A stretch of 53,815 nucleotides of DNA from Saprospiraceae bacterium (GTDB lineage Bacteria; Bacteroidota; Bacteroidia; Chitinophagales; Saprospiraceae): positions 1 through 53,815 of the forward strand of contig JAGNSQ010000005.1 of NCBI GenBank assembly GCA_017987975.1, read 5' to 3'. Made by a program: the position numbers and the translations under genes. Of this stretch, positions 36,125 through 45,138 are shown piece after piece (the first letter of the stretch is position 1; every line of letters starts with the position of its first letter). The notes beneath the pieces are model-generated. The model saw nothing but the letters and a program-made list of their open reading frames with translations, searched no databases and was not told the DNA's origin.

Positions 36125-36911
36125 TTCTCGTTTGTTATATACGACCAAGGGGGGCCAGGTATTGGGCTGGCAAGAGGATGCTGTCGGCAAGCCAGTTTTG
36201 TTTTGTAGTACACTGGCTGAAATCTGCGGCCCTAAAGCCATAAGAGGGGGTATTCCTGTTTGTTGGCCCTGGTTTGGACCCAAAGAGGGCTCTACTCAAC
36301 ACGGCATCGTCAGGACCGCTGAATGGAGGCTGCTTAGGGATGAAACGATAAAGGGCAATCATTATGTTGAAATGGACCTGTCTTCTCAAAATCTGCCACT
36401 TTCAGACTGGCCATTTCAATGGAATTTGAACATGCTGATTACAGCTGCCAATACTTTCAAATTGCAACTCACTACTCTTAATGAAGGCAATGAAACCTTT
36501 TTTATAACACAGGCTTTGCATACGTATTTTTTGGTTGGTAATATTTTTGATACTCAATTGTCAGGCCTAGATGGAAAGAGTTACATCGACAAAACCAAGC
36601 AGAACGAAAGCTTTACGCAGCAGGGTTTGTTGACCATTGACCAGGAAATTGACCGCATCTATATGGACACCCAACAAATTATGATTCATGATGGTGCCAA
36701 TCAAAGGTTAATTAGGGTACTCAGTAATCATGCAACAGCTATGGTGATATGGAATCCCTGGATTGAAAAATGCGGTACCCTAACAGATTTGCAGAATGAA
36801 GATTACAAAAAATTTGTGTGCGTAGAAGCAGCCAATTTTCCGGATGAAATTGGCATTGAACCAGGTCAGAGCTATAGTCTTGATTTGGAAATAAGTGTTG
36901 CTTCAGAATAG
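36117..36911 (+). CDS. D-hexose-6-phosphate mutarotase (YeaD-like aldose 1-epimerase)
   Basis: 264 residues. The galactose mutarotase-like fold carries the YeaD signatures IRGGIPVCWPWFGP and HGIVRTAEWRLL (active-site His) plus ALHTYFLVGNIFDTQLSGLDG in the middle and FVCVEAAN near the C-terminus. It interconverts alpha and beta anomers of hexose 6-phosphates in the cytoplasm. There is no signal peptide, unlike the two preceding genes. It is the last gene of the long plus-strand block and is followed by a strong terminator. Confidence 0.9.
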   Translation: MSSSRLLYTTKGGQVLGWQEDAVGKPVLFCSTLAEICGPKAIRGGIPVCWPWFGPKEGSTQHGIVRTAEWRLLRDETIKGNHYVEMDLSSQNLPLSDWPFQWNLNMLITAANTFKLQLTTLNEGNETFFITQALHTYFLVGNIFDTQLSGLDGKSYIDKTKQNESFTQQGLLTIDQEIDRIYMDTQQIMIHDGANQRLIRVLSNHATAMVIWNPWIEKCGTLTDLQNEDYKKFVCVEAANFPDEIGIEPGQSYSLDLEISVASE

Positions 36912-36933
36912 TAGGATCAAAAAAAATAGAATA

Positions 36934-36970
36934 AAAAATGCCGGAGTCAGTAGCTGACCCCGGCATTTTT
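36934..36970. terminator. Strong bidirectional intrinsic terminator
   Basis: AAAAATGCCGG at 36934-36944 pairs with CCGGCATTTTT at 36960-36970. An inner stem GTCAG (36946-36950) pairs with CTGAC (36954-36958) around a TAG loop, with one A/C mismatch between the stems. A-run and T-run flank the GC stem on both sides, so it can end transcription of the mutarotase gene on plus and of the lipoprotein gene on minus. Confidence 0.92.
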
Positions 36971-37007
36971 GTTTTAGATAAAAACACAAGTATTTACTAA
37001 ATCAACC

Positions 37008-38183
37008 TTAACTAATATTGAGCTTGCGGATGGCATTTTCTACACCGGAGGCCAGGTAATTGCCCAGAATTTCTGCAGCATCCCTGTCAGTAGGAAAATT
37101 GGCAATGTGGCTGTCCAGACGATTGAGCACCTCTTTGTTTAATGCCCTCTTATCTCCCGTATAACTAATGGCGCTGTCTTTAAATTCGTGATATACATTT
37201 ACAGGTGTATTGACTACAGGCAAAGATTTAAGTTCATCATAAAGCAAGACCCTTGCTTCCATATTGCTGTGTTTTTCCCGGTATATTTCAGACACCCATG
37301 CTTTGGTTAACACTTTTCTAGGAATGGTAATCTTGTTTCCAAGGCTGTCTTTTACAATTTTACCCTTATCGTCGTACAAATATTCCAGGCCGTCTTCTAC
37401 CATTGCTACCATTTCGTAGTTATTCACATTTTCTCTTTCTGCACCAAAATCATAGTTTCCCAATTCAACTACTATGTATCTGTCGTATTCAATGTTTTTA
37501 TTAAATAGATAATATCGTTCCCATTCATTTCCCAGTTTTTCTAATCTAAGGGCAACTACTTTGTCATATATGGTTTTGGTTATTTCTGATGATTTATCCC
37601 ATTTGATGTCGATGGCAATGTGCATAATGCCCAATTCAAGTGCCTCTCTTTTGAGCAATGATACGTCTTTGTAAGAAGCAGTAAATCTTTCAGTTTTTTC
37701 TAACCAAAGTTTTGCATCTCTTGCCAATTCTTTATCTCTGTTGTTGCGGGCCGTATTCAACATATCCAGACCCTTACTATAATAGGCTTCCAGTGCATTG
37801 TCTCTTGCATCCAATCTGAAAGTTGAAAGATCTGCCACATCCAGGTTGGCCTCATATCCATCTTCACTTACCAAAGGTACCAAAGCAGCAGCCTTATCTC
37901 TTCTACTGATCATTCTGCCGTAAATGTCGTAGATTTCTTCCCACTTCGAAATTGAGGTGCTCCTTTCCAGCGAAGCAATTTTTTTGAGGTCTTTGCTGTT
38001 GAGCTCGATGTAGGCTTTTTCAAGACCTTTGACGTATTTTGTTTTTTTGTTTTTTTCTCCCGCCAGCTTGTCTACAGCATGACTGAAGGCCTTTTCGTAC
38101 TCACCTTTTTCAACCATGGTTTCGATTGATTTGCAGGAAACCAGAGCGAGGGTAAAAATCAGGGTGTAAAGAAGTGTTCTCAT
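37008..38183 (-). CDS. Lipoprotein of unknown function, helical repeat-like
   Basis: 391 residues. A lipoprotein signal is visible (TLIFTLALVSC, Cys near residue 17). The rest is mostly helical and charged. Residues about 20-190 show TPR-like patterns (YEKAFSHAVDKLAG, LEAYYSKGLDMLNTARNNRDKELARDAKLWLEKTERF). The second half is more beta-rich (YDRYIVVELGNYDFGAERENV). No catalytic motif or known family was recognised. It stands alone, convergent with the polysaccharide block and divergent from the metalloprotease. It may be a periplasmic or outer-membrane assembly factor, but this is only a guess from its lipoprotein nature. Confidence 0.7.
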   Translation of the reverse strand: MRTLLYTLIFTLALVSCKSIETMVEKGEYEKAFSHAVDKLAGEKNKKTKYVKGLEKAYIELNSKDLKKIASLERSTSISKWEEIYDIYGRMISRRDKAAALVPLVSEDGYEANLDVADLSTFRLDARDNALEAYYSKGLDMLNTARNNRDKELARDAKLWLEKTERFTASYKDVSLLKREALELGIMHIAIDIKWDKSSEITKTIYDKVVALRLEKLGNEWERYYLFNKNIEYDRYIVVELGNYDFGAERENVNNYEMVAMVEDGLEYLYDDKGKIVKDSLGNKITIPRKVLTKAWVSEIYREKHSNMEARVLLYDELKSLPVVNTPVNVYHEFKDSAISYTGDKRALNKEVLNRLDSHIANFPTDRDAAEILGNYLASGVENAIRKLNIS

Positions 38184-38633
38184 GGTTTAATGTTTTGCCG
38201 GTTAGTGAATTGTTTGTTAGAATAAGAGCGAAAATCCCTCTTCAGAAGTATCCGTTTAAATCATTTTTAGTATTTGATTAACATTTTTAGTCTCCACATA
38301 TAGTAAAATGAACTTTGTATCGCTTTTATTCTAGTACTCTAAAATATATTTATAAATAGCAGATATACAGTTAAATACATGTTATAAAAAAAATTGGCAG
38401 GATATTTGATATATTAATTTATTTCTGTATGTATAAGCAGTTGATAACAGATTTACACATCTTCGGTCATTTCAATAATAGCCAGGGAATACCCTTAAAA
38501 GAGGTCAGTAAAAACGACCATTTTTGTGCAAAGTATTGAATATTATGCCGTTGTTTAGGGTTTTTGGAATTAAAATTGTCTTTTACTTAATACCTCATCG
38601 GTAAAAAATTAATAAATTTTACAAACTAATATC
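38184..38633. other. 450-base intergenic region between divergent genes
   Basis: AT-rich non-coding stretch between the minus-strand lipoprotein and the plus-strand metalloprotease. It must hold both promoters, but no exact TAnnTTTG box was found on either strand. The only small symmetry noticed is GGTC at 38503-38506 with GACC at 38516-38519. No tRNA, small ORF of convincing character or riboswitch was recognised. Confidence 0.6.
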
Positions 38634-41600
38634 ATGGGTAAGTTTTCAGCTTTTTTGCTTTTCTTTTTATCATCCGCCATGCTTATGGCACAGCAAATCG
38701 TTCCTGCTAAAATAGTTGCAGAACACCAACAATTTGCAAAGTTTGAATCCAATGCTATTTTTTCTCCAGCTTCCAGAAGCGGAATTACCGTTCCGGCAGA
38801 AGTAACAGAATACCAGGTCCTGGACCTCAATAGAGGAGCACTTAAAAATCTGGTCGCATCAGCTGATGAAAACATAAGTCTTACTTTACCTGTCAGTGAC
38901 AGAGAGTGTGTGGAGCTGCAATTGGTTGAGCAAAAAATGGAGGGACTAATCATCAGGGAATCCAACGGCAACAGATATGTTAAATACAATCCGGGCCGAC
39001 ACTACCAAGGGGTCATCAAAGGAAAACCAGGTTCACTTGTAGCCATCAGTTTTTTTGAAGACGATGTGATGGGCTTTGTAAGTGATCCCCGCAATGATGG
39101 CAATTTGGTGATTGGAAAAATGCAGGATAAAAGTGAAAATTTTATTATTTATCGTGACGACAAACTACTGGGCAAATTGCCTATGGAATGTGGCACTGAA
39201 GACAGTGGTGAGGCCTACAAAGCAGAAGAACTTTTTCATAGTTCAGGCGACAGAGCTTTATCTGATTGTGTAAAAATGTATTTTGAAGTGGATAATAATA
39301 TATTCACCAATAAAGGTGGTATGACACCAACGATCAACTACATCACTGGTTTGTATAACCAGGTCAAAACTTTGTACAACAATGAATCTATAAACACAGT
39401 TGCTTCTGAAATTTTTGTTTGGTCTACTACCAGCCCTTATACCGGCACGTCATCTAGTACCATGCTCAATCAGTTTCTGGCATACAGAAATGGCTTTAAT
39501 GGCAATATTGCAATGCTGCTTTCTTATAGCGCAAGTGGGGGAATAGCATATGTTAATACATTGTGTAATTCTAATCCTGATTATAGAATGGGATTTTCAA
39601 GCATTGGCACTACCTATTCTACAGTGCCTACTTATAGCTGGTCTGTTGAGGTTGTTACGCATGAGTTTGGCCACTTGTTGGGATCACAACATACTCATGC
39701 CTGCGTATGGAATGGCAACAATACCGCCATCGACGGCTGTTATACAACTGAAGGTGGTTGTGCCAATCCGGGCGTTCCTTCAGGTGGAGGTACTATTATG
39801 TCTTACTGTCACCTTACCAGTACTGGTATCAATTTCACAAAGGGATTTGGTACCCAGCCGGGCAACCTGATCAGAAATAAAGTAACCGTTGCAACCTGCT
39901 TATCGGCTTGTCCGGGATCTCAAACTCCTTCTTGCACAGATGGTATCCAGAACGGACAAGAAACAGGCGTTGACTGTGGAGGCCCCACTTGTCCACCTTG
40001 TCCTACAGGATGCACTACCAATTCAGGTACACTTACCATCGTCCTGGATCAATACCCTTCAGAAACAACTTGGAACATCAAAAATGCAGCCAATGCTGTA
40101 ATTTATTCTGGTGGACCCTATACCACTCCGGGTGCAACTGTAACTGTGCCATTGTGTTTGCCAAATGCCTGTTACACTTTCAACATAGCCGATTCTTATG
40201 GAGATGGCATTTGTTGTGCCTATGGCAATGGATCTTATAATGTAGTTGTCAATGGTACCAACATGGCATCTGGTGGACAATTTACCTTTTCTCAGACCAA
40301 GTCATTTTGTGTCAACACATCCAGCGGACCCTCTTGTACTGATGGCATCAAAAACGGTCAGGAAACCGGAATTGATTGTGGTGGCCCAACCTGTCCACCA
40401 TGCCCTCCAACTTGTACAGATGGTATAAAAAATGGGCAGGAAACCGGAGTAGATTGTGGCGGACCTACATGCCCTCCATGTGCGGCCACTTGCAGTGATG
40501 GAATTCAAAATGGCCAGGAAACAGGAGTAGACTGTGGCGGTCCTACTTGTCCACCTTGTGCTGCTTCTTGTACCGATGGCATCAAAAATGGTCTGGAAAC
40601 AGGAGTAGACTGTGGCGGTCCTACTTGTCCACCTTGTCCTCCTACCTGCACAGATGGCATTCAAAATGGTCAGGAAACAGGAGTTGACTGCGGCGGCCCT
40701 ACATGCCCACCTTGTGCAGCTTCTTGTACCGATGGCATTCAAAACGGTCAGGAAACAGGAGTAGACTGCGGCGGCCCTACATGTCCACCTTGCGCAGCTT
40801 CTTGCACAGATGGTATCCAAAATGGTCAGGAAACAGGAATTGACTGTGGCGGTCCTACATGTCCTCCGTGTCCAACATCAGGTGAAACTTCTTTGGGAGC
40901 CTATTATTTTGAAACAGGCTGGGATAACTGGATTGATGGAGGAGACGATGCTATAAGATATTCAGGACCACGCTCCTTTGAAGGAACATTTTCTATTGCT
41001 TTGAGAGACAACAGTGGAGTAATTTCTTCTATGACCTCGCCAACATATGCGGCTACCCAGTATGCAGCACTGAAAGTGGAATTTAATTTCTACAGTTATA
41101 GCATGGAAGTGGGAGAAGACTTCTTCCTGCAGTATTCCAACAACAATGGCAGTACCTGGACAACAGTGGCTACCTGGGTAAATGGCACCCATTTCAATAA
41201 TAATACCTTCTATTACACCAGTAAGACGATCAATAAATCGCAATATGGCTTTACCAACAATTCAAAATTCAGGATTGTGTGCGATGCCAGTACCAACTCT
41301 GATTTAATTTATATTGATGCAGTCAAAGTCAAAGGTCTTGCTACAGCAGCAATGCCGGGAGAATTGTCAGAAAACATGGTTGCCCTGAGCAGCATCTGGA
41401 ATGATACGGATACTGAATTTATGGTATATCCCAATCCTGCCACTACTGAACTTACCATTCAATTGCCATCAGAAAGGGGCAGTGCTACAACCATTTGTCT
41501 GTACGACATGATGGGTAGAAAATTAATAAGCCAATTGGGGACAGACGGAGAAAATATAATTTCTTTGGGCCTTAACCAATTGAAGTCCGGTCTTTACATC

Positions 41601-41666
41601 CTTTCCGTGTTCGCAGATGGAGAGGTCATTCACACAGAAAAAGTATCAGTGATCACTGAAGATTGA
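38634..41666 (+). CDS. Secreted reprolysin-like metalloprotease with Cys-rich repeats and type IX sorting domain
   Basis: 1010 residues. A signal peptide ends near residue 20. The propeptide-like region spans about 21-210. The catalytic metzincin domain (about 215-420) has the zinc motif HEFGHLLGSQHTH (H343, H347, H353, catalytic E344) and a downstream SYCH Met-turn-like segment. One Cys-rich repeat follows at 434-459. A domain with DSYGDGICCAYGNG lies near 505-560, then seven tandem repeats at 568-749 of the type C-T-D-G-I-x-N-G-x-E-T-G-x-D-C-G-G-P-T-C. A jelly-roll-like domain spans about 755-905. The C-terminal about 80 residues (VYPNPATTELTIQL ... LKSGLYILSVFADG) form a type A T9SS sorting domain. 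It is probably cell-surface attached or secreted. Confidence 0.9.
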   Translation: MGKFSAFLLFFLSSAMLMAQQIVPAKIVAEHQQFAKFESNAIFSPASRSGITVPAEVTEYQVLDLNRGALKNLVASADENISLTLPVSDRECVELQLVEQKMEGLIIRESNGNRYVKYNPGRHYQGVIKGKPGSLVAISFFEDDVMGFVSDPRNDGNLVIGKMQDKSENFIIYRDDKLLGKLPMECGTEDSGEAYKAEELFHSSGDRALSDCVKMYFEVDNNIFTNKGGMTPTINYITGLYNQVKTLYNNESINTVASEIFVWSTTSPYTGTSSSTMLNQFLAYRNGFNGNIAMLLSYSASGGIAYVNTLCNSNPDYRMGFSSIGTTYSTVPTYSWSVEVVTHEFGHLLGSQHTHACVWNGNNTAIDGCYTTEGGCANPGVPSGGGTIMSYCHLTSTGINFTKGFGTQPGNLIRNKVTVATCLSACPGSQTPSCTDGIQNGQETGVDCGGPTCPPCPTGCTTNSGTLTIVLDQYPSETTWNIKNAANAVIYSGGPYTTPGATVTVPLCLPNACYTFNIADSYGDGICCAYGNGSYNVVVNGTNMASGGQFTFSQTKSFCVNTSSGPSCTDGIKNGQETGIDCGGPTCPPCPPTCTDGIKNGQETGVDCGGPTCPPCAATCSDGIQNGQETGVDCGGPTCPPCAASCTDGIKNGLETGVDCGGPTCPPCPPTCTDGIQNGQETGVDCGGPTCPPCAASCTDGIQNGQETGVDCGGPTCPPCAASCTDGIQNGQETGIDCGGPTCPPCPTSGETSLGAYYFETGWDNWIDGGDDAIRYSGPRSFEGTFSIALRDNSGVISSMTSPTYAATQYAALKVEFNFYSYSMEVGEDFFLQYSNNNGSTWTTVATWVNGTHFNNNTFYYTSKTINKSQYGFTNNSKFRIVCDASTNSDLIYIDAVKVKGLATAAMPGELSENMVALSSIWNDTDTEFMVYPNPATTELTIQLPSERGSATTICLYDMMGRKLISQLGTDGENIISLGLNQLKSGLYILSVFADGEVIHTEKVSVITED
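39933..40010 (+). repeat. Isolated copy of the 78-base Cys-rich repeat
   Basis: This copy encodes the same 26-residue unit as the tandem array but is separated from it by a domain of about 108 residues. It begins with the Cys codon at 39933, follows the protease domain directly, and ends in CPTG. Its separation suggests that the array expanded after the intervening domain was inserted, or that this copy marks the original linker. Confidence 0.85.
40335..40880 (+). repeat. Seven tandem 78-base in-frame repeats in the metalloprotease gene
   Basis: Seven back-to-back units of exactly 78 bases (26 codons), all in frame. Each encodes four cysteines in the pattern C-x13-C-x5-C-x2-C, with variable end residues such as PPT, AAT or AAS. 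Variations are Gln/Lys in INNG-like position 6, Val/Ile before DCGG, one Leu for Gln and one Ser for Thr. Exact length and near identity allow copy-number change by recombination or slippage. The pattern is a known linker type in secreted Bacteroidota proteins. Confidence 0.95.
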
Positions 41667-41686
41667 TATTTTCTTAGATAGTTAGT

Positions 41687-41727
41687 AAAATGCCACTTCG
41701 TTATGACGGGGTGGCATTTTTTATTTT
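41687..41727 (+). terminator. Intrinsic terminator after the metalloprotease gene
   Basis: AAAATGCCAC at 41687-41696 pairs with GTGGCATTTT at 41711-41720, with a 14-base loop, followed by a T-rich tail. It begins 20 bases after the stop codon. A-runs before the stem allow some activity on the opposite strand too, but no gene converges here. Confidence 0.88.
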
Positions 41728-41785
41728 AGCCGTTATGCGGACTATGAAATTTGACGATTGTGGCAACTTTTTGAGGTGCAGACTG

Positions 41786-41793
41786 TATCTTTG
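41786..41793 (+). promoter_or_regulatory. Putative -7 promoter box before the large envelope protein
   Basis: TATCTTTG matches TAnnTTTG exactly and lies 20 bases upstream of the ATG at 41814, after the terminator. A TTG at 41758-41760 is 25 bases before it, slightly long for a -33 element. The position after a terminator and before a new gene supports promoter function. Confidence 0.45.
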
Positions 41794-41813
41794 AACAGAA
41801 TAATTTCGAAAAA

Positions 41814-44800
41814 ATGGTCCGTATTCCAGCCGGTATCTTGTTTTCTGTCCTGATTTTAATGCTGCCCCTTGTTATGGTCGGCCAGAGCTTTGATACAGAG
41901 TTTGGTAAAAATAGGGTACAATACAATGATGATTTTAAATACTGGTCGCAATATGAAAGTCCCAATTTTATTGTTTACTGGTATGGCAAAGGAAAAAATG
42001 TAGCCCATACCATCATACAGATGGCGGAACTGGATCATGACATCATCAGAAAACAAGTTGAACACCGCATTTCTGATAAAATAGAAATTCTGGTCTATGT
42101 AGATTTATCGGATTTCAAACAGTCCAATATCGGAGGAGAGGAGGTTTTCCAGTCAGAGTCTGGTGAAACCAAAATTGTGGGGTCAAAAATGCTGGTTTAT
42201 TTTGATGGCAGCCATGTAAATCTAAGAGAAAAAATAAGAGAAGGTATTGCTTCAGTTTATCTTTCCTCAATGTTGTTTGGCAGTAATTTTCAGGAAGTAG
42301 TGCAAAATGCTGTGCTCCTGGATTTGCCCGCCTGGTATAAGCCTGGATTTGTTTCTTATGCAGGAAATGCCTGGGACATTAATGTAGAAGATGAACTCCG
42401 CAATTTACTGGCGAACAAGCCAAAGTATTATGAGTTTGAAAAATTTTCTCAAAAACACCCAAGAATTGCCGGACATTCTATGTGGTACTATCTTAGAACC
42501 AATTATGGAAGGTCTACCGTTTCAAACCTACTCTACCTCACCAGAATTACACGCAATTTCGAAAAAAGTGTTGAATTTGTACTCAATACTCCTTTGAAAC
42601 AAATTTATGCTGAATGGTCTGTTTATTACCAATCCCGCTTCGCTCTGGAAGTAGGCAGGTTTGATGAGATCACCGGTAAAGAATTGAAGATAAAAAAGAA
42701 AAAAAATCAACCAATTACTGCCATCAGCCCGAGTAAAGATGGTAAATGGTTGTTATATGCCCAAAATAATGCAAGTAAATCATGCGTCTACCTTCGCAAC
42801 AATGCCACAGGTAAATCAAAACGTTTGTTTTCAAGTCATTTCAAAAATATGTTCCAGGAGGCAGACCTTGAATATCCCCATTTTTGCTGGAATGACAAAG
42901 GCAGTGAATTTATTGTTTCAACCCAAAACAGGGATAACATCTACCTCAGGCGATATCAGGTAAATGATCTGTCATATCAGGTGCAATTGTTGCCCAATGA
43001 GGTTCAGCGACTGTATGCAATTGATTTTGTTGACAGTCGTTATTTGATGCTGAATGCAGCGATTGATGGTTTTTCAGACATTTTGTTATATGATAGCAAG
43101 GAAAGGGAGACATTGCCTATAACATCCGATTATTTCGACGATCTTAATGCCTCAGTTGTTGAATACCATGGGGCTAAGGCTATTTTGTTTTGCAGCAACA
43201 GGACGGTAGAGCACATTCTGCCTATGAAATTGGATACTTTTTTACCACTTGCTAAGATGGATGTTTTTTTGTATCCATTGCCCACAATTAAAGATAAAAA
43301 CGATCTAAAACAAATACCCCGATCATTAGAAAGGCTTACCCAAACTACTCAAGACAATGAGACCCATCCAATCATGACCCAAGATGGTAATCTTGTTTAT
43401 CAAAGTAGTAGGTCAGGCATCGTCAATTTGTACTTCAAAAATATTTCAAATGCGTCAGAATTGGCATTGACCAATTTATCGGGCAATATGCAATCGTATG
43501 CCCTGAGTAGCGACGGACAAGTGTATTACTCTTTATACAAAGATCAAACTTTTGGTTTGTACCAATTCAGTCTCAACCTGTCTGTTGCCAAAAAGCCATT
43601 TGATACAAACCTTGCCAATTCAAAAAAAATTAAAGAAGACCTAATACCAAAGAGACAGGAAGTCACTTATACAGAAATTCCTGAACATCTCAAATTTCAA
43701 TCGCAGTACAAAGATATAAGCCCGGCATTGACAATTATTAGTCAGGTTGCCGGCAAAAGTGAAAGTGTAAATGAGGCAACTGACGATCTCAATGAAGTGG
43801 CCGATAAAATTATGGCTATCAAGAGCAATGCCATAACGGCAGCGGGACTCAGATTCAGAATTGATAAATTAACAGCCAGAATGGACAATGAGGTCTTGTT
43901 TGAAGGTCTTGAGTTAGCACAGGGTCAAAACAAAGAGGTCAACCAGATCCCAATGGGTTTTTTGGCCAAAGCAGCATTCACTGATATTTTTGAAGATTAT
44001 CGTTTTGAAGCAGGTACCCGTATCTCAACCAACCTGGATGGAGCTGAGTTTTTTCTTACTTATGAAAATAAAAAGAAACTTTTGGACAAGAGGTGGGCCG
44101 TGTACTTAAGAAATCAAAGTGAAAGGAGTGAGGTTGAATTTATTCCACCCCTTAAATCCAAAAAACAAACCCTGATAGGAATGTACAATGTGAGGTATCC
44201 GTTCAACCTGCATCACAGTCTAAGGGCTGCTGCCAGTCTTCGGTTTGATAAACAGTATTATAAAGCCACAGAAATAACCACCCTTTCAGAGGAGTCCGTA
44301 TATGAAAAGCGTTTGGGATTACGACTTGAATATGTTTTTGACAATACCTTTCAATATTCAACTAATCTGCTGCATGGGGCCAGGTGTAAATTCTATGCCG
44401 AAGTCCAAAATCAATTCAATTTTGAGTTGGCCAATAATTTTAACATCGATCTCAACCAGGGCTTTACTACTGTTTTGGGAATGGATGCACGATACTATCA
44501 GGGAGTGCTCAACCACAGTGTGTTGGCAGTGCGTCTCACATCTGCTACTTCCTTTGGATCAAAACCCAATATTTATTATTTAGGCAATGTAAACAATTCT
44601 ATTTTTCCATCTTTCGACAATTCTGTGCCCTTGCCTGAAAACAGAGATTTTGCATTTAAATCCAATGTACCTCATTTAAGAGGCTTTAAAAGTAACATCA
44701 GAAACGGCAGCAGTTATACCTTGCTCAATACTGAATTCAGATTGCCCTTGTTTATGTATTTACTAGGCAAAGACAAGGGGGCTTCCATGTTGCGTAATTT

Positions 44801-45068
44801 CCAGCTGGTTGCCTTTTTTGATGCTGGGCTGGCATGGTATGGTTCCGGACCATACAGTTCAGCGAATCCACTCAACTCGGTGCAGGTAAAAGATGTTTTG
44901 GTTGAACTGGATATTCAGTATTTCAGAGATCCCCTTGTAATGGGTTATGGCTGGGGAGCGCGTACCCAGCTTTTGGGCTATTTTATCCGTTTGGATGTGG
45001 CAAAAGGCATTGAAACCAAAAAAAGCCTGCCTACAATGTACCATATTGGCATTGGCCTTGATTTTTAA
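41814..45068 (+). CDS. Large envelope protein: peptidase-like N-terminus, TolB-like propeller, barrel-like C-terminus
   Basis: 1084 residues with a signal peptide ending near residue 24 (LILMLPLVMVGQ). Residues about 30-290 look like the peptidase MA-like part seen in this family (YESPNFIVYWYGKG ... GHSMWYYLRTNYGRSTVSNLLYL) but no HEXXH is present. Residues about 295-610 show WD40/TolB-like propeller repeats (ISPSKDGKWLLYAQN, NDKGSEFIVSTQNRD). From about 690 onward the sequence is typical outer-membrane beta-barrel, with alternating aromatics and a final strand ending in Phe (MYHIGIGLDF), a BAM recognition signal. It is probably an outer-membrane protein. The specific function is unknown, and general TolB or BamA labels would be over-interpretation. 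Confidence 0.72.
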   Translation: MVRIPAGILFSVLILMLPLVMVGQSFDTEFGKNRVQYNDDFKYWSQYESPNFIVYWYGKGKNVAHTIIQMAELDHDIIRKQVEHRISDKIEILVYVDLSDFKQSNIGGEEVFQSESGETKIVGSKMLVYFDGSHVNLREKIREGIASVYLSSMLFGSNFQEVVQNAVLLDLPAWYKPGFVSYAGNAWDINVEDELRNLLANKPKYYEFEKFSQKHPRIAGHSMWYYLRTNYGRSTVSNLLYLTRITRNFEKSVEFVLNTPLKQIYAEWSVYYQSRFALEVGRFDEITGKELKIKKKKNQPITAISPSKDGKWLLYAQNNASKSCVYLRNNATGKSKRLFSSHFKNMFQEADLEYPHFCWNDKGSEFIVSTQNRDNIYLRRYQVNDLSYQVQLLPNEVQRLYAIDFVDSRYLMLNAAIDGFSDILLYDSKERETLPITSDYFDDLNASVVEYHGAKAILFCSNRTVEHILPMKLDTFLPLAKMDVFLYPLPTIKDKNDLKQIPRSLERLTQTTQDNETHPIMTQDGNLVYQSSRSGIVNLYFKNISNASELALTNLSGNMQSYALSSDGQVYYSLYKDQTFGLYQFSLNLSVAKKPFDTNLANSKKIKEDLIPKRQEVTYTEIPEHLKFQSQYKDISPALTIISQVAGKSESVNEATDDLNEVADKIMAIKSNAITAAGLRFRIDKLTARMDNEVLFEGLELAQGQNKEVNQIPMGFLAKAAFTDIFEDYRFEAGTRISTNLDGAEFFLTYENKKKLLDKRWAVYLRNQSERSEVEFIPPLKSKKQTLIGMYNVRYPFNLHHSLRAAASLRFDKQYYKATEITTLSEESVYEKRLGLRLEYVFDNTFQYSTNLLHGARCKFYAEVQNQFNFELANNFNIDLNQGFTTVLGMDARYYQGVLNHSVLAVRLTSATSFGSKPNIYYLGNVNNSIFPSFDNSVPLPENRDFAFKSNVPHLRGFKSNIRNGSSYTLLNTEFRLPLFMYLLGKDKGASMLRNFQLVAFFDAGLAWYGSGPYSSANPLNSVQVKDVLVELDIQYFRDPLVMGYGWGARTQLLGYFIRLDVAKGIETKKSLPTMYHIGIGLDF

Positions 45069-45087
45069 AACGGCTTTATACAAAGAA

Positions 45088-45120
45088 TTGAGGCAAAGAC
45101 CTTGATTTTTCTTACTTTTG
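45088..45120 (+). promoter_or_regulatory. Putative Bacteroidota promoter upstream of the HEAT-cyclophilin gene
   Basis: TTG at 45088-45090 and TACTTTTG at 45113-45120 (exact TAnnTTTG) are separated by 22 bases, within the range for the -33/-7 arrangement. The -7 box ends 18 bases before the ATG at 45139, giving a very short leader. It would drive this gene and possibly gcvT and the reductase. Confidence 0.55.
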
Positions 45121-45138
45121 TAAGTCAATAATTTGCCC

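Noticed and set aside
38503..38519. GGTC/GACC hairpin as a terminator or sRNA
   Set aside because: Only four pairs and no T-run; insufficient for a call.
40302..40820. Open frame of 172 codons on the minus strand across the tandem repeats
   Set aside because: It is antisense to the repeat array; the repeating codons keep the opposite frame open. The product has no plausible start context or domain.
40335..40880. Regular repeats considered as a CRISPR array
   Set aside because: Units are contiguous, in frame and code for a Cys-rich peptide; there are no unique spacers or cas genes.
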